From: Deltaproteobacteria bacterium
GTDB lineage: Bacteria; Desulfobacterota; BSN033; UBA1163
DNA: 64,000 nt
Reading direction: 5' to 3'
Assembly: GCA_020059605.1 (NCBI GenBank)
Contig: JAGVBT010000083.1
Span: forward strand, 1-64,000
The position numbers and the translations under genes are program-made. Shown here one piece after another: positions 33,466 through 43,655 of this stretch. Position 1 is the first letter of the stretch, and each line of letters opens with the position of its first letter. The notes beneath the pieces are model-generated. The model saw only the letters and a program-made list of their open reading frames with translations, was not told where the DNA came from and searched no databases.

Positions 33466-34206
33466 TTGGAACTTTTAGGAAAAGTGGCTTTGGTCACCGG
33501 GGGAGCGCAAGGGATCGGGAAGGCGATTGCGTTGCTCCTTGCAAGAAACGGCGCCGATATTGCCGTCTCGGATATCAATCTTGAAAAAGCCCGGGAGACC
33601 GCCGATGAGGTCCGGCAGATGGGCCGCGACTCCCTTGCCATAGAGGCGAATGTGGCGGATCTGAAGGATGTGGAACGAATGATGGATGCGATTGTCGAAC
33701 GTTTTGGGCGGATCGATATCCTGGTCAACAATGCCGGCATCACCCGTGACCGGTTGATCCTGAGGATGACGGAGGAGGACTGGGATACGGTCCTCGCTGT
33801 GAACCTCAAGGGGACGTTCAACTGTACGAAGACGGCGATCCGGCACATGTCGAAACAGAAGAGCGGAAGGATCGTCAGCATCGCCTCGGTGGTGGGGGCC
33901 ATGGGCAATGCGGGGCAGGCCAACTATGCGGCCTCCAAGGCCGGGGTGATCGGCTTCACGAAGACCATCGCCCGGGAATTTGCGGTCAGGGGGATCAACG
34001 TGAACGCCATTGCCCCCGGTTACATCCAAACCCCCATGACCGATGCCGTTCCGGAAAAAGCCAAAGAGGAGCTCAAGCGGTTGATTCCGATGCAGCGGCT
34101 GGGACAGCCCGAGGACGTGGCCCAGGCGGTGCTCTTCCTTGTTTCTGGAAATTCGAGTTATATCACCGGACAGGTCTTGCATGTCAACGGTGGCATTTAT
34201 ATGTGA
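33466..34206 (+). CDS. fabG: 3-oxoacyl-ACP reductase
   Basis: NADPH-dependent short-chain dehydrogenase of fatty acid elongation. The 246-residue protein has the cofactor loop TGGAQGIGKAIA (about residues 12-23), NNAGITRD, catalytic Ser in SIASVVGAMGNAGQ and the YAASK pair (Tyr about 151, Lys 155). The C-terminus is ITGQVLHVNGGIYM. The start is TTG with AGGAG eight bases upstream. Confidence 0.97.
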   Translation: MELLGKVALVTGGAQGIGKAIALLLARNGADIAVSDINLEKARETADEVRQMGRDSLAIEANVADLKDVERMMDAIVERFGRIDILVNNAGITRDRLILRMTEEDWDTVLAVNLKGTFNCTKTAIRHMSKQKSGRIVSIASVVGAMGNAGQANYAASKAGVIGFTKTIAREFAVRGINVNAIAPGYIQTPMTDAVPEKAKEELKRLIPMQRLGQPEDVAQAVLFLVSGNSSYITGQVLHVNGGIYM

Positions 34207-34218
34207 GGAGGTAGATCA

Positions 34219-34455
34219 ATGGACGTAGAAAAGAGGGTAAAGGAGATTATCGTAGAACAGCTTGGGGTCAACGAAAGCGAAGTCAATCCGGAGGCAAAAT
34301 TCGTCGATGATCTGGGTGCGGATTCGCTTGACCTGGTGGAACTGGTGATGGCTCTGGAGGAGGAGTATAACATGGAGATCTCCGACGAGGATGCGGAGAA
34401 AATCTTGACCGTGGGCGATGCCATTGAGTTTATTCGGGCCCATGTGGCTCAATAG
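34219..34455 (+). CDS. acpP: acyl carrier protein
   Basis: The 78-residue carrier has the phosphopantetheine site [10 protein letters not shown] (Ser36) and [22 protein letters not shown] precedes the ATG, a strong site fitting an abundant protein. It is twelve bases after fabG. Confidence 0.98.
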   Translation: MDVEKRVKEIIVEQLGVNESEVNPEAKFVDDLGADSLDLVELVMALEEEYNMEISDEDAEKILTVGDAIEFIRAHVAQ

Positions 34456-34469
34456 GTACCAGAAAATCG

Positions 34470-34575
34470 TCATTGCAAAATGAACATTGCAAAATTAGCA
34501 ATTATCAATGATATCAATGAAAGGGGAAATTTTTTTCATTGTTAACTTTGAATTGCTGATTTTACATTTTGCAAT
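34470..34575. repeat. imperfect inverted repeat (ATTGCAAAAT words)
   Basis: Left arm CATTGCAAAATGAACATTGC and right arm ATTTTACATTTTGCAATGATC, with ATCAATGATATCAATG in the centre. It fills the 143-base gap between acpP and fabF. Confidence 0.6.
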
Positions 34576-34598
34576 GATCTTTAAAAAGGGGAGATGCT

Positions 34599-35846
34599 TT
34601 GGGAAGGAGAGTCGTGGTCACGGGGATGGGACTCGTGATTCCCATGGGGATAGGAGTCAAGACTGCCTGGGAGAACGCCTGCGCCGGGACGTCGGGAGTC
34701 GGGCCCCTGACCCGGTTTCAATCCGAGGGGTTTGAGACGCGGATTGCCGCGGAGGTGAAGGGGTTCAACCCGGAGCTCTACATTGAGAAAAAAGAGGTCA
34801 AGAAGATGGACCTCTTCATCCAGTATGCGATGGGGGCGGCCAGGGAAGCCGTGGAGGATGCCCGCTTAAGCATTACGCCCGAGAACTGCGAACGGATCGG
34901 CGTGATCGTGGGCACGGGATTGGGGGGGCTTCCTACGATCGAGAAGTATCACCAGGTGCTTATGGAGAAAGGCCCGGGAAGGATCAGCCCCTTTTTCATT
35001 CCCATGCTCATTGCCAATCTGGCCTCGGGGCAGATTGCGATTCATTTTGGCGCCAAAGGCCCCAATTCCTGCGTGGTGACGGCCTGCGCCACGGGCGGCC
35101 ACTGCATCGGCGATGCCTTTAGAGCCATTGTCTATGGAGATGCGGACGCCATCATCGCCGGCGGAACCGAGGCCAACATCACTCCCCTGACCGTCGGCGG
35201 GTTCAACGCGATGCGGGCCCTTTCCACACGGAATAACGAACCGGAAAAAGCCTCCCGTCCGTTTGAAAAGAACCGGGACGGCTTTGTCGTCGCCGAAGGG
35301 GCAGGCATCGTGGTCCTGGAAGAGCTGGAGTTCGCCCTCAAACGGAATGCGAACATTTACGCCGAGTTGATCGGGTATGGGTATACGGGCGATGCCCACC
35401 ATATCACGGCTCCTTCGCCGGATGGAGACGGCGCGATCCGGTGCATGCGGATGGCGATCCGAGATGCGGGGTTGAAGCCGGAAGAGATCGACTACATCAA
35501 TGCCCACGGCACATCCACGCAGTTAAATGATTTGACTGAGACGATAGCCATCAAGGCGGTCTTCGGCGATCACGCCCCCAAGATACCCATCAGTGCGACC
35601 AAGTCGATGACCGGCCATCTCCTCGGGGCCGCCGGAAGCACGGAAGCCATCTTTACCATCCTGTCCCTGCAGAGCGGGATTCTTCCCCCCACCATCAACT
35701 ACGAAGAGCCGGACCCCGAATGCGATCTGGATTATGTGCCCAACCAGGCGAGGCGCGGGACTCCCAGGGTGGGGATGTCCAATGCCTTCGGTTTCGGCGG
35801 AACGAATGCAACGCTCATCTTTAAAAAGTTTTCAGGAGCAAATTGA
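34599..35846 (+). CDS. fabF: 3-oxoacyl-ACP synthase II
   Basis: Condensing enzyme of fatty acid elongation. The 415-residue protein has the active Cys in [15 protein letters not shown] (about residue 164), the histidines in [11 protein letters not shown] and [12 protein letters not shown], and [11 protein letters not shown]. The start is TTG at 34599, preceded by GGGGAG. The stop overlaps the rpiB start by one base. As the only ketosynthase in the cluster, it works without an adjacent FabH. Confidence 0.97.
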   Translation: MGRRVVVTGMGLVIPMGIGVKTAWENACAGTSGVGPLTRFQSEGFETRIAAEVKGFNPELYIEKKEVKKMDLFIQYAMGAAREAVEDARLSITPENCERIGVIVGTGLGGLPTIEKYHQVLMEKGPGRISPFFIPMLIANLASGQIAIHFGAKGPNSCVVTACATGGHCIGDAFRAIVYGDADAIIAGGTEANITPLTVGGFNAMRALSTRNNEPEKASRPFEKNRDGFVVAEGAGIVVLEELEFALKRNANIYAELIGYGYTGDAHHITAPSPDGDGAIRCMRMAIRDAGLKPEEIDYINAHGTSTQLNDLTETIAIKAVFGDHAPKIPISATKSMTGHLLGAAGSTEAIFTILSLQSGILPPTINYEEPDPECDLDYVPNQARRGTPRVGMSNAFGFGGTNATLIFKKFSGAN

Positions 35847-36295
35847 TGCAGATCGGTTTGGCCTCCGACCATGGTGGTTTTGACCTCAAAGAGGAATTGA
35901 AGGCCTATCTGAAATCGATGGGCCACGATCCCGTCGATCTGGGAACATTCAATGAGGATTCGGTGGATTATCCCGATTACGGGGCCCTGGTCGCCGAGAG
36001 GGTCTCGAAGGGAGATCTGGAGAGGGGAGTCCTCATCTGCGGCACTGGCATCGGAATGTCGGTCGTGGCCAATAAGTTCCGGGGCGTGAGGGCGGCTCTT
36101 GTGAATGATCTTTTTTCTGCACGATTCAGCCGGGAGCATACGGATTCCAATATCCTGGTCATGGGAGGCAGGATCGTCGGGAGGGCATTGGCCAGGGAAA
36201 TCCTCCGGGTATGGCTGGAGACGCCTTTCGCAGGCGATCGGCATCAGCGGCGTCTCGAAAAGATCAAAGCCCTAGAAAAGAAAAACTTTAAATAA
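35846..36295 (+). CDS. rpiB: ribose-5-phosphate isomerase B
   Basis: Interconverts ribose-5-phosphate and ribulose-5-phosphate. The 149-residue protein has GLASDHGGFDLKEELKAYL, the catalytic-type Cys in GVLICGTGIGMSVVANK and SREHTDSNILVMGGRIVG. It overlaps the fabF stop by one base (TGATG). Confidence 0.95.
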   Translation: MQIGLASDHGGFDLKEELKAYLKSMGHDPVDLGTFNEDSVDYPDYGALVAERVSKGDLERGVLICGTGIGMSVVANKFRGVRAALVNDLFSARFSREHTDSNILVMGGRIVGRALAREILRVWLETPFAGDRHQRRLEKIKALEKKNFK

Positions 36296-36299
36296 ACCG

Positions 36300-36470
36300 A
36301 AATCCAAAGCACGAAATCCGGGCGAAGCGTCCAGCAGGACCAATCCGAAACGATTTCAAATGACCTAATCTCAAATGTCCAAAACGAAAAGAGTTTAAGA
36401 AATTTGGATTTCGAGCATTTGAATTTATTTCGGGCTTCGATATTCGAATTTCGAATTTATTAGTCGTACC
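36300..36470. repeat. imperfect inverted repeat (CAAATTTCGAAT words)
   Basis: Left arm has CCGAAATCCAAAGCACGAAATCC, TTTCAAATGACCTAATC and TCAAATGTCC; right arm has GGATTTCGAGCATTTGAAT, TTTCGGGCTTCG and ATTCGAATTTCGAA. It lies between rpiB and the dCMP deaminase. Confidence 0.6.
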
Positions 36471-36490
36471 ATCCTCTAAACGGCTCATCC

Positions 36491-36982
36491 TTGAAAGCAA
36501 AAGAGAAAAAAAAGATCCTCTCTCCCAGGCCTTCCTGGGATGAGTATTTTATGGATATCACGCATCTCGTGGCCAAACGTTCGACCTGTCTCCGGAGGCA
36601 GGTGGGGGCCATTCTCGTTAAGGATAAAAAGATTCTGGCAACGGGCTACAATGGCGCCCCTTCCCGTTTAAAACACTGCCTCGACATCGGTTGCCTTCGT
36701 GAGAAATTAAAGATTCCTTCCGGAGAACGGCACGAACTATGCCGCGGCCTGCATGCGGAGCAGAATGCCATCATTCAAGCCGCCTACCATGGCGTGGAGA
36801 TTCGCCGGGCCACCCTCTATTGTACCAATCATCCCTGTATCATCTGCTCAAAAATGGTCATCAATTCCGGAATTGAGCGGATCGTCTATGAGGATGGCTA
36901 TGCCGATCATTTGGCCGGAAGGATGCTCAAGGAATCCGGAATGATGATCGAAAAATTTAATCGAAAACGAAGTCCAGCATGA
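36491..36982 (+). CDS. deoxycytidylate deaminase-family protein (ComEB-like)
   Basis: Zinc enzyme that deaminates dCMP to dUMP, feeding thymidylate synthesis. The 163-residue protein has [38 protein letters not shown], the zinc site LHAEQNAI (His and Glu) and HPCIICSKM (two Cys). The likely start is TTG 36491, since ATG 36551 would cut the conserved RPSWDEYF. It ends overlapping nrdR by four bases. The product dUMP is the substrate of the ThyA at 45042. Confidence 0.9.
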   Translation: MKAKEKKKILSPRPSWDEYFMDITHLVAKRSTCLRRQVGAILVKDKKILATGYNGAPSRLKHCLDIGCLREKLKIPSGERHELCRGLHAEQNAIIQAAYHGVEIRRATLYCTNHPCIICSKMVINSGIERIVYEDGYADHLAGRMLKESGMMIEKFNRKRSPA

Positions 36983-37452
36983 AATGCCCGTTCTGTAACC
37001 ATTCGGAAAGCAAGGTTGTGGACTCGCGCGTGGGGAAGGATAAGGAGACGATCCGGCGAAGGAGGGAATGTCTCAAGTGCCGCAAGCGTTTCACGACGAG
37101 CGAGAGGGCGGAAGACTCGCTTCCCCTGGTGATCAAGAAGGACGGGAGAAGGGAAGCCTTCAACCGGGTCAAAATCTTCAATGGCCTGAAGAAAGCCTGC
37201 GAGAAACGGCCCATCAGCATCAACCTGATTGAGAAGAGCGTCAACCGGATCGAGTCTTATTTTCAGGAAAAGGCGGAGAGGGAGATCAAAAGCTCCGAGA
37301 TCGGGGAGAGGGTGATGGAAGAACTTCACCGGCTCGATGGCGTGGCCTATGTCCGGTTTGCCTCCGTCTACCGGCAGTTCAAGGACATCCACGAATTTAT
37401 GGATGAACTGAGAGACCTCCTTGAGACCAAGGAAGAGACCAAAAAAAAATAA
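36979..37452 (+). CDS. nrdR: transcriptional repressor NrdR
   Basis: Represses ribonucleotide reductase genes in response to dATP/ATP. The 157-residue protein starts [17 protein letters not shown] with the zinc ribbon CPFC...CLKCRKRF (residues 3-36), then an ATP-cone domain ([16 protein letters not shown]). The start overlaps the deaminase stop (ATGA). ribD follows, as in many bacteria. Confidence 0.96.
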   Translation: MKCPFCNHSESKVVDSRVGKDKETIRRRRECLKCRKRFTTSERAEDSLPLVIKKDGRREAFNRVKIFNGLKKACEKRPISINLIEKSVNRIESYFQEKAEREIKSSEIGERVMEELHRLDGVAYVRFASVYRQFKDIHEFMDELRDLLETKEETKKK

Positions 37453-37454
37453 AG

Positions 37455-37505
37455 GTCCATCGGTTATAGGTTACGAGGCCCGTTTCGTCATTCGGGGATG
37501 GTTAC
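37455..37505. repeat. GGTTACGAGGCCC repeat
   Basis: CGGTTATAGGTTACGAGGCCCGTTTCGTCATTCGGGGATGGTTAC; TTACGAGGCCCGTTTCGTCAT recurs nearly unchanged at 38757-38779. Inner GAGGCCCGTTTCGTC contains short opposed ACGA/TCGT words. Confidence 0.5.
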
Positions 37506-37577
37506 CCAAAAAGTTTCCGGTGAAGATGCTCGTATCGAAGTAAGTCGATTAGACCCGACCGCGGGAGGCTCGAATGT

Positions 37578-38714
37578 GTGAAATTTGCAATGAAAGATGA
37601 TGAACGTTGGATGAGTCGGGCGCTCCGGCTGGCCCAAAGAGGGCAAGGCAGGACTTCCCCCAATCCCATGGTAGGCGCCGTTCTGGTCAAGGGCGAAAGA
37701 GTCGTAGGAGAAGGGTATCACGTTAGGGCAGGGGAGGCTCATGCCGAGATCGTTGCCCTAAAAGAAGCAGGGGGGGAAGCCAGGGGTGCGGCCCTCTATA
37801 TCAACCTTGAACCTTGCTCCCATCATGGTAAGACCCCTCCCTGCGCGCCTGCCTTGATCGAGGCAGGGGTGAAGAGGGTCTTCGTCGGGATGGAAGATCC
37901 CAATCCGGCGGTGAAAGGAAGAGGGCTGGAGATGCTTCGGCAGGCCGGCATCGATGTCGAGGTCGGGATTCTCGAAAAAGCTTGCCGGAGCCTGAACGAA
38001 GCTTTCTCCAAATATATTCGAACCGGGAAGCCCTTCGTTATTTTGAAAATTGCCTCCACACTGGACGGCAAAATTGCCACGCGGCAGGGCGAATCAAAAT
38101 GGATTACCGGGGAGGCCTCGCGGCGTTTCGCCCACCGCCTGAGAAACCGGGTTGACGGGCTTCTGGTAGGGATTGGCACCATCCTCAACGACGATCCGAT
38201 GTTGACGGCCCGCGTCAGGGGAGGGCGAGATCCCTATCGCATCATCCTGGACAGCCGTTTGAGAATCCCCGACAAAGCGAAGGTCTTGGCGGATGACCCG
38301 GGGAAGACGATCATTGCAACCACCGAACTGGCGCCGGAGGCAAGCCTGGGGCGTCTCGAGAAGAGAGGGGTTCGGGTGCTGATTCTCGATTCCAGGGGGG
38401 GAAGGGTTTATCTCCAATCCCTTCTCACAACATTGGGAGAGATGGAGATGATGAGCCTTCTGGTGGAAGGGGGAAGCGAGGTCAATGGATCGTTTCTGAA
38501 GGAGGGCCTGATCGACAAGATGTTTCTTTTCTTCGCCCCCAAATTAATCGGCGGCGTTGAGGCGCGCGGGATATTCGGGGGGAGCGGGGCGGCAACCCTT
38601 GAAGAAGCGCTTGTCCTTGATTCGCTCAAGGTGAAAAAAATCGGGGAAGATCTTTTTATAGAAGGATATCCGAAAAAATCGTTCAAGGCGGAGAGTCACC
38701 TCCCGTTTTCATGA
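37578..38714 (+). CDS. ribD: bifunctional riboflavin deaminase/reductase RibD
   Basis: Second and third steps of riboflavin synthesis. The 378-residue protein has the N-terminal deaminase (AGEAHAEIVALKEAGG, then CSHHGKTPPC zinc site) and C-terminal reductase (ASTLDGKIATRQGESKWITG, GTILNDDPMLTAR, LVEGGSEVNG). The start is GTG 37578 nine bases from GGGAGG, or ATG 37590. I see no FMN riboswitch in the 125 bases upstream. Confidence 0.96.
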   Translation: MKFAMKDDERWMSRALRLAQRGQGRTSPNPMVGAVLVKGERVVGEGYHVRAGEAHAEIVALKEAGGEARGAALYINLEPCSHHGKTPPCAPALIEAGVKRVFVGMEDPNPAVKGRGLEMLRQAGIDVEVGILEKACRSLNEAFSKYIRTGKPFVILKIASTLDGKIATRQGESKWITGEASRRFAHRLRNRVDGLLVGIGTILNDDPMLTARVRGGRDPYRIILDSRLRIPDKAKVLADDPGKTIIATTELAPEASLGRLEKRGVRVLILDSRGGRVYLQSLLTTLGEMEMMSLLVEGGSEVNGSFLKEGLIDKMFLFFAPKLIGGVEARGIFGGSGAATLEEALVLDSLKVKKIGEDLFIEGYPKKSFKAESHLPFS

Positions 38715-38744
38715 GACAGGCTCAAACAATGAAAATACTTTAGG

Positions 38745-38870
38745 CGTTTGGGTTACGGCTACGAAGCCCGTTTCGTCATGCGGTAACGGTTACGTTTAAA
38801 AGAATTAAACACGATAGACGTAATCTTTTATAGACGATACGGGCATCGTTAACGTTGCCGTTTGACGAAC
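38745..38870. repeat. imperfect inverted repeat (GGTTACGGCTACGAAG words)
   Basis: Left part GGTTACGGCTACGAAGCCCG and CGGTAACGGTTACG; right part ACGATACGGGCATCG and TTAACGTTGCCG. The centre TTTAAAAGAATTAAA is nearly palindromic. It occupies the ribD-ribE gap. Confidence 0.6.
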
Positions 38871-38891
38871 CCCTTATTTTTCCAGGTAATT

Positions 38892-39560
38892 ATGTTTACC
38901 GGCATTGTAGAAGGCAAGGGGAAAATTTTAAAGGTGGAATACCGGGGAGAGGCCAGGAGGCTTACGATCGAATTCCCGGTCCATTTGACAGACGTACAAC
39001 TTGGTGATAGTATTAATATAAATGGAGTCTGCCTGACTATCGTGGAAAGGGGGGCTCAAGCCATTCAGTTTGATCTCTCCGAAGAAACCACACAGAGAAG
39101 CGCTCTGGGCGGGTTGAGGGAAGGGGATCCTGTTAACCTGGAGAGGGCCCTGAGAATCAATGACCGGCTGGGAGGCCATTTCGTGACCGGACATATTGAC
39201 GGCGTGGGGGAGATCACGGAGAAAAAACAGGAGAGGGAGTTTGTCAGCCTGAGAGTGAAGGTTCCGGATGCAGTATCCGAATATGTCGTTCCCAAGGGGT
39301 CGATTGCAATCGACGGGATCAGTTTAACGGTCAATCAACACAGAGGGAAGGAGATCCTCGTGACGCTCATTCCTTATACACTCGAAAAGACGACCCTGAT
39401 GGATAAAAAGGCAGGGGACCGGGTCAACCTGGAGGCCGATATTTTGGGCAAATACGTTGGGCGACTGCTGAACCGGAGGGAAGAAAAGCCCGGGGGATTG
39501 GACCGCTCCTTCCTGGAAAAACATGGATTTATAAAAAGAGATGAGGACACCGATGGTTAG
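38892..39560 (+). CDS. ribE: riboflavin synthase, alpha subunit
   Basis: Final step: two lumazines give riboflavin. The 222-residue trimer subunit is two tandem lumazine-binding domains, each starting with an [21 protein letters not shown]-type motif (residues 1 and about 96). DGISLTVN and [13 protein letters not shown] mark the second half. ATG 38892 is the family start. The end overlaps ribBA by eight bases. Confidence 0.95.
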   Translation: MFTGIVEGKGKILKVEYRGEARRLTIEFPVHLTDVQLGDSININGVCLTIVERGAQAIQFDLSEETTQRSALGGLREGDPVNLERALRINDRLGGHFVTGHIDGVGEITEKKQEREFVSLRVKVPDAVSEYVVPKGSIAIDGISLTVNQHRGKEILVTLIPYTLEKTTLMDKKAGDRVNLEADILGKYVGRLLNRREEKPGGLDRSFLEKHGFIKRDEDTDG

Positions 39561-40764
39561 CACGGTTGAAGAAGCATTGGACGATATACGGCAGGGAAAA
39601 ATGGTGATCCTGGTCGATGATGAGGATCGGGAAAACGAGGGCGATTTAACCATGGCCGCCGAAAAGGTGACGGCCGGGGCTATCAATTTTATGGCAAAAT
39701 ACGGGAGGGGGCTGATCTGCCTTTCGTTGACGGAAGATCGGCTCAACGAGCTCCGGCTCCCGATGATGGTTTCGGATAATACCTCCCGGTTCCAGACCGC
39801 GTTCACGGTATCGATCGATGCGAGAAAAGGAGTGACGACCGGGATTTCAGCCTCCGACCGGGCAACAACGATTCTAACGGCCATCGATGACGGCGTGACA
39901 CCCGAAGAGATTGTCTCCCCCGGCCATATCTTTCCTCTGAGAGCCAGAAAGGGCGGCGTCCTGGTCAGAACGGGTCAGACCGAGGGATCGGTCGACCTGG
40001 CGAGGCTGGCAGGCCTTAAGCCGGCAGGGGTCATCTGCGAAATCATGAATGAGGATGGAACGATGTCCCGGATGCCCGATCTGCAGATCTTTGCCGAAAG
40101 GCATGGTTTGAAGATTGTCACGATTGCCGAGCTCATTAAGTACAGGCTTCATAAAGAAAGCCTGGTCCGAAGGATAGCCGAGGCCAAAATCCCGACGAAA
40201 TACGGAGGGATGTTTACCGCCATCGCCTATGAGAATGATGTCGATCCTTATCATCACCTCGCCCTGGTCAAGGGAGACATCGGGCCGGATGACGAAGTTC
40301 TGGTGAGAGTCCACTCGCAGTGCTTGACGGGCGATGTGTTTGGCTCAAAGCGGTGCGATTGCGAAGAACAACTCCATAAGGCAATGGCCATGGTGGAACA
40401 GGAAGGAAAGGGAGTCATCGTCTATATGAGACAGGAAGGAAGGGGGATCGGGCTGGTCAATAAGCTGAGGGCTTACTGTCTTCAGGATCTGGGCAAGGAT
40501 ACGGTGGAGGCCAATGAGGCTCTTGGATTTCAGGCCGACATGAGGGACTATGGGATCGGAGCCCAGATCCTTGTCGATCTGGGTCTGAAAAAAATACGGC
40601 TGATGACGAACAACCCGAGAAAGATCAAAGGATTGGAGGGGTATGACATTCTGGTCGTGGAACGGGTGTCCATCGAGTCCAAACCCAGCCAGGAGAATAT
40701 CGAATATCTGAAGACAAAAGCGAAAAAAATGGGGCATATCCTCTCCTTCAAACCGGGGGATTGA
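39553..40764 (+). CDS. ribBA: bifunctional DHBP synthase / GTP cyclohydrolase II
   Basis: Makes both riboflavin precursors. The 403-residue protein has the N-terminal RibB domain ([45 protein letters not shown]) and the C-terminal RibA domain ([22 protein letters not shown] zinc site; [16 protein letters not shown]). ATG 39553 is preceded by GAGG; ATG 39541 is an alternative. All four riboflavin genes lie in one row. Confidence 0.96.
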   Translation: MVSTVEEALDDIRQGKMVILVDDEDRENEGDLTMAAEKVTAGAINFMAKYGRGLICLSLTEDRLNELRLPMMVSDNTSRFQTAFTVSIDARKGVTTGISASDRATTILTAIDDGVTPEEIVSPGHIFPLRARKGGVLVRTGQTEGSVDLARLAGLKPAGVICEIMNEDGTMSRMPDLQIFAERHGLKIVTIAELIKYRLHKESLVRRIAEAKIPTKYGGMFTAIAYENDVDPYHHLALVKGDIGPDDEVLVRVHSQCLTGDVFGSKRCDCEEQLHKAMAMVEQEGKGVIVYMRQEGRGIGLVNKLRAYCLQDLGKDTVEANEALGFQADMRDYGIGAQILVDLGLKKIRLMTNNPRKIKGLEGYDILVVERVSIESKPSQENIEYLKTKAKKMGHILSFKPGD

Positions 40765-40811
40765 AAGAAATTGCGGATTTCGGATGGGGGATTGCTGATT
40801 CAAGATGCGTG

Positions 40812-40835
40812 CCCTGAACCTCGCAGGGTTCAGGG
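40812..40835 (+). promoter_or_regulatory. hairpin just upstream of ribH
   Basis: CCCTGAACCT-CGC-AGGGTTCAGGG with one bulged G, ending three to five bases before the AAAGGAG ribosome-binding site of ribH. Translation of ribH may be affected by this stem. The sequence before it (from 40769) has TTGCGGATTTCGGAT-type words. Confidence 0.5.
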
Positions 40836-40849
40836 GAAAGGAGAAGAAG

Positions 40850-41323
40850 ATGGCAAAGACCATTGAAGGCAAATTGATGGCGAAGGGGCTAAAATTCGGG
40901 ATCGTCCTGAGCCGGTTCAACAATTTCATCAGCGATCGGCTGCTGGAGGGCGCCCTGGACGCATTGAGAAGAAGCGGGGCGGAAGAGGCGGACTGCTCGG
41001 TGGTGAGGGTTCCGGGAGCGTTTGAAATTCCGCTGGCCACGAAGAAGATGGCCAAGAGCGGCCAATTTGATGCCATCATTTGTCTTGGATGTGTCATCCG
41101 GGGAGCCACGCCCCATTTCGAATATATTGCCACGGAAGTGACCAAGGGGATTGCCGGCATCACCCTGGAGAGCGAAATTCCTGTCTCCTTCGGGGTGCTT
41201 GTGACCGACACCATCGAACAGGCCATTGAGAGGGCAGGGACCAAGGTGGGCAATAAAGGATTCGATGCCGCCCTATCGGCCATTGAAATGGCGAATTTAA
41301 TGAAGGAGATCGGGAAGGGGTAA
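40850..41323 (+). CDS. ribH: 6,7-dimethyl-8-ribityllumazine synthase
   Basis: Condenses the two riboflavin precursors. The 157-residue subunit has [49 protein letters not shown] (catalytic His) and [17 protein letters not shown] lies before ATG 40850. It forms an icosahedral or pentameric shell. Confidence 0.97.
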   Translation: MAKTIEGKLMAKGLKFGIVLSRFNNFISDRLLEGALDALRRSGAEEADCSVVRVPGAFEIPLATKKMAKSGQFDAIICLGCVIRGATPHFEYIATEVTKGIAGITLESEIPVSFGVLVTDTIEQAIERAGTKVGNKGFDAALSAIEMANLMKEIGKG

Positions 41324-41330
41324 AGCATCT

Positions 41331-41747
41331 TTGGGAAAGAGAAGAAGATCGAGGGAATTCGCCCTCCAGGTTCTTTATCAACTTGAAATGACCGGGCAGG
41401 ACGCTCTTCAGGCGCTTATTCAGTTAAGAGAGAATTTTTCGCCCGACGAAGGGGAGGATGAGTTCGCCAAACGGATTGTCCTGGGCGTGATGGAGCACCG
41501 GCAGGAGATCGACCGTTTAATTGAAGGACAATCTGAAAACTGGCGGCTTGAGCGGATGACCCTGGTTGACCGCAATATTCTCCGTATCGCCCTTTTCGAG
41601 CTTCTCCGCTGTGATGAGATTCCCCCCAAAGTGACTCTCAACGAGGCGATTGACCTTGGAAAACGCTTCGGATCCGATGAATCCGGAAACTTCATCAACG
41701 GGATTCTGGATCGCATCCAGAACGAAATCATCCGGAAACCCTTATGA
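41331..41747 (+). CDS. nusB: transcription antitermination factor NusB
   Basis: Binds boxA RNA with S10 in rRNA antitermination. The 138-residue helical protein starts [19 protein letters not shown] and has [37 protein letters not shown] and [24 protein letters not shown]. The start is TTG 41331, seven bases after the ribH stop. ribH-nusB is a common pair. Confidence 0.95.
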   Translation: MGKRRRSREFALQVLYQLEMTGQDALQALIQLRENFSPDEGEDEFAKRIVLGVMEHRQEIDRLIEGQSENWRLERMTLVDRNILRIALFELLRCDEIPPKVTLNEAIDLGKRFGSDESGNFINGILDRIQNEIIRKPL

Positions 41748-41751
41748 AGAT

Positions 41752-41910
41752 AAATAAATAACCAATTTCCAAGCACCAAACAACAAATAATCACCAATAC
41801 TCCAATGACCAAAACTTTCATTTTCTTGCCGAATCTTTCTTCCGTTGGAACATTGGAATTTGGTTATTGGGCATTATTTGGTGTTTGGGATTTGGTGATT
41901 GGAATTTGAA
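41752..41910. repeat. long imperfect inverted repeat (CCAAATTCCAA words)
   Basis: Left arm AACCAATTTCCAAGCACC, AACAAATAATCACC and ACTCCAATG; right arm CATTGGAATTTGGTTATTGG, CATTATTTGGTGTTTGGG and TTTGGTGATTGGAATTTG. The arms are about 50 and 65 bases and pair imperfectly along their length. It fills the gap between nusB and the next gene. Confidence 0.7.
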
Positions 41911-41914
41911 TAAG

Positions 41915-42517
41915 ATGGATATCATCATCTCTAAAGAGGAGGTTGATCTTCAGGAAAGCGGCTTGCTGGTCGCCGGCCTTTTCCAGGACCAAAGGCCCTT
42001 GCGGGGTTCCACCGGCTGGGTCGATTGGAGGCTCAACGGATTGCTCTCTCGCCTGCTGATCGATCAGCGGCTCACCGGCGAATGGAGAGAAAGGACATTG
42101 ATTCCCTCCCAGGGAAGAATATGCTCCGGACTGATCCTTCTCTTCGGCCTGGGAAAGGCGAGAGAGTATAGTTACCTGTCCGTCCGGAAGATTTTTCCCT
42201 TCATGGTCGAAACCCTCCTGAACCTGAAGGCTTCCCACATCGGCCTGTCCCTCCCGTATGGCGATGCTTATAATGTGGATTGCGGCAAGCTCGCAGAAGT
42301 CCTGATCGAGGGGTTTATGGACAGCCTGGATCCCTATCCCTTGAACCGTGCATGGATGGAGAGTTTGACCCTTTCTTTTGCTGAGGGCAAAGAGCGATTC
42401 GGGGAAATTTTTCTTGGAATTCAAACGGCCCAATCGATTCTGAAAGACCGCCTTCCGATCAGGATCCTAACTCCTTCCGAAACGATTCTGGAGGCCACCG
42501 CGGCCCGGAGCGCCTGA
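41915..42517 (+). CDS. stand-alone M17 leucyl-aminopeptidase N-terminal-domain protein
   Basis: The 200-residue protein resembles the macro-like N-terminal domain of cytosol aminopeptidases (DLQESGLLVAGLFQDQRPLRGSTGWVDWRLNGLLSRLL; GRICSGLILLFGLGKAREYS). The metal-binding catalytic half of M17 enzymes is absent and does not follow downstream. It starts MDIIISKEEV at ATG 41915, inside the tail of a repeat. A regulatory or nucleotide-binding role is possible. The family match is moderately sure. Confidence 0.65.
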   Translation: MDIIISKEEVDLQESGLLVAGLFQDQRPLRGSTGWVDWRLNGLLSRLLIDQRLTGEWRERTLIPSQGRICSGLILLFGLGKAREYSYLSVRKIFPFMVETLLNLKASHIGLSLPYGDAYNVDCGKLAEVLIEGFMDSLDPYPLNRAWMESLTLSFAEGKERFGEIFLGIQTAQSILKDRLPIRILTPSETILEATAARSA

Positions 42518-42552
42518 GCGTCTTCCGCCTCTTCAACTGCTCCTTCATTTTT

Positions 42553-42580
42553 TTGACAATTCCATTGAAATAGGATAAAA
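42553..42580 (+). promoter_or_regulatory. possible promoter of ilvE
   Basis: TTGACA (42553-42558), 16 bp, GATAAA (42575-42580), about 43 bases upstream of the start codon. The -35 is perfect, the -10 moderate. Confidence 0.5.
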
Positions 42581-42623
42581 GACATACCCAAAGGAATGAA
42601 TTTCCGCGGGGAGGGAGATCGCT

Positions 42624-43541
42624 ATGGTGCAGAAGATGGAAAAGATTTGGATGGACGGAAAGTTGATCCCGTGGGGAGATGCGAACGTCCATGTATTAAC
42701 TCATACGCTTCACTACGGGCTGGGGATTTTTGAGGGGATACGTTGCTATCTCTGCCATGATGGGAAATCCGCCGTGTTCAGGCTAAGAGAGCATATCGAC
42801 CGGTTCTTCGATTCCGGATTGATCGGGGGGCTTGATCTCCCCTTTTCGAAGAAGGAAATCGTTGCGGCCTGCAAGGAGACCTTGAAAGCCAATGGGTTAA
42901 AGGCCGGGTATATCCGGCCGCTGGCCTTCATCGGAGAAGGAGTGATGGGCGTTTATCCCGGCGACAATCCGATACGGGTGGCGATCATCGCCTGGTCGTG
43001 GGGGGCCTATCTGGGCGAGGAGGCCCTGGAAAAAGGAATCCGTGCAAAGACCTCCTCTTTCACACGGCATCATGTCAATGTGATGATGACCAAGGCCAAG
43101 ATTTCCGGAAACTATGTCAATTCGGTCCTCGCCAAGAGAGAAGCCATGAAAATGGGATATGACGAAGCCCTGATGCTCGATACCGAAGGTTATGTGTCCG
43201 AAGCCAGCGGGGAGAACATCTTTATCGTCAAGAACGGAGCGATTAAAACAACCCCTCTCACGTCCATCCTTCCCGGCATTACCAGGGATTCGGTGATGCA
43301 GATCGCCAGATCCAAGAAGATCCCGCTGACGGAAGATAAGTTCACCCGGGACGAACTCTACACCGCCCATGAGGCCTTTTTTACGGGAACCGCGGCCGAG
43401 ATTACACCCATTCGTGAAGTGGATGACCGGCGGATCGGTGAAGGAAAACCGGGCCCGGTCACCCGGGAGCTTCAGGCCGCCTTTTTCGATATCGTCAAGG
43501 GCAAGAACCCCGAATTCAGGGAGTGGTTGGACTACCTCTAA
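42624..43541 (+). CDS. ilvE: branched-chain amino acid aminotransferase
   Basis: PLP enzyme for the last step of Val, Leu and Ile synthesis. The 305-residue class IV protein has [44 protein letters not shown], the Lys in [27 protein letters not shown] and [14 protein letters not shown] and the ThrAla site [21 protein letters not shown] precedes the ATG. Confidence 0.95.
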   Translation: MVQKMEKIWMDGKLIPWGDANVHVLTHTLHYGLGIFEGIRCYLCHDGKSAVFRLREHIDRFFDSGLIGGLDLPFSKKEIVAACKETLKANGLKAGYIRPLAFIGEGVMGVYPGDNPIRVAIIAWSWGAYLGEEALEKGIRAKTSSFTRHHVNVMMTKAKISGNYVNSVLAKREAMKMGYDEALMLDTEGYVSEASGENIFIVKNGAIKTTPLTSILPGITRDSVMQIARSKKIPLTEDKFTRDELYTAHEAFFTGTAAEITPIREVDDRRIGEGKPGPVTRELQAAFFDIVKGKNPEFREWLDYL

Positions 43542-43655
43542 AGAGGAGCGTTACACTTGAGGAGTGGCCATTATGGCCTTGAGGGTGGAGGCCTAATGCC
43601 TCTTGCCTCAAGCGCAGCGATCCTTAAGCAAAGCGGTCCTGTATCTTCTTTCAAA

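Noticed and set aside
37453-37577. FMN riboswitch upstream of ribD
   Set aside because: The conserved RFN elements are not visible; the region is a repeat and a plain ribosome-binding site.
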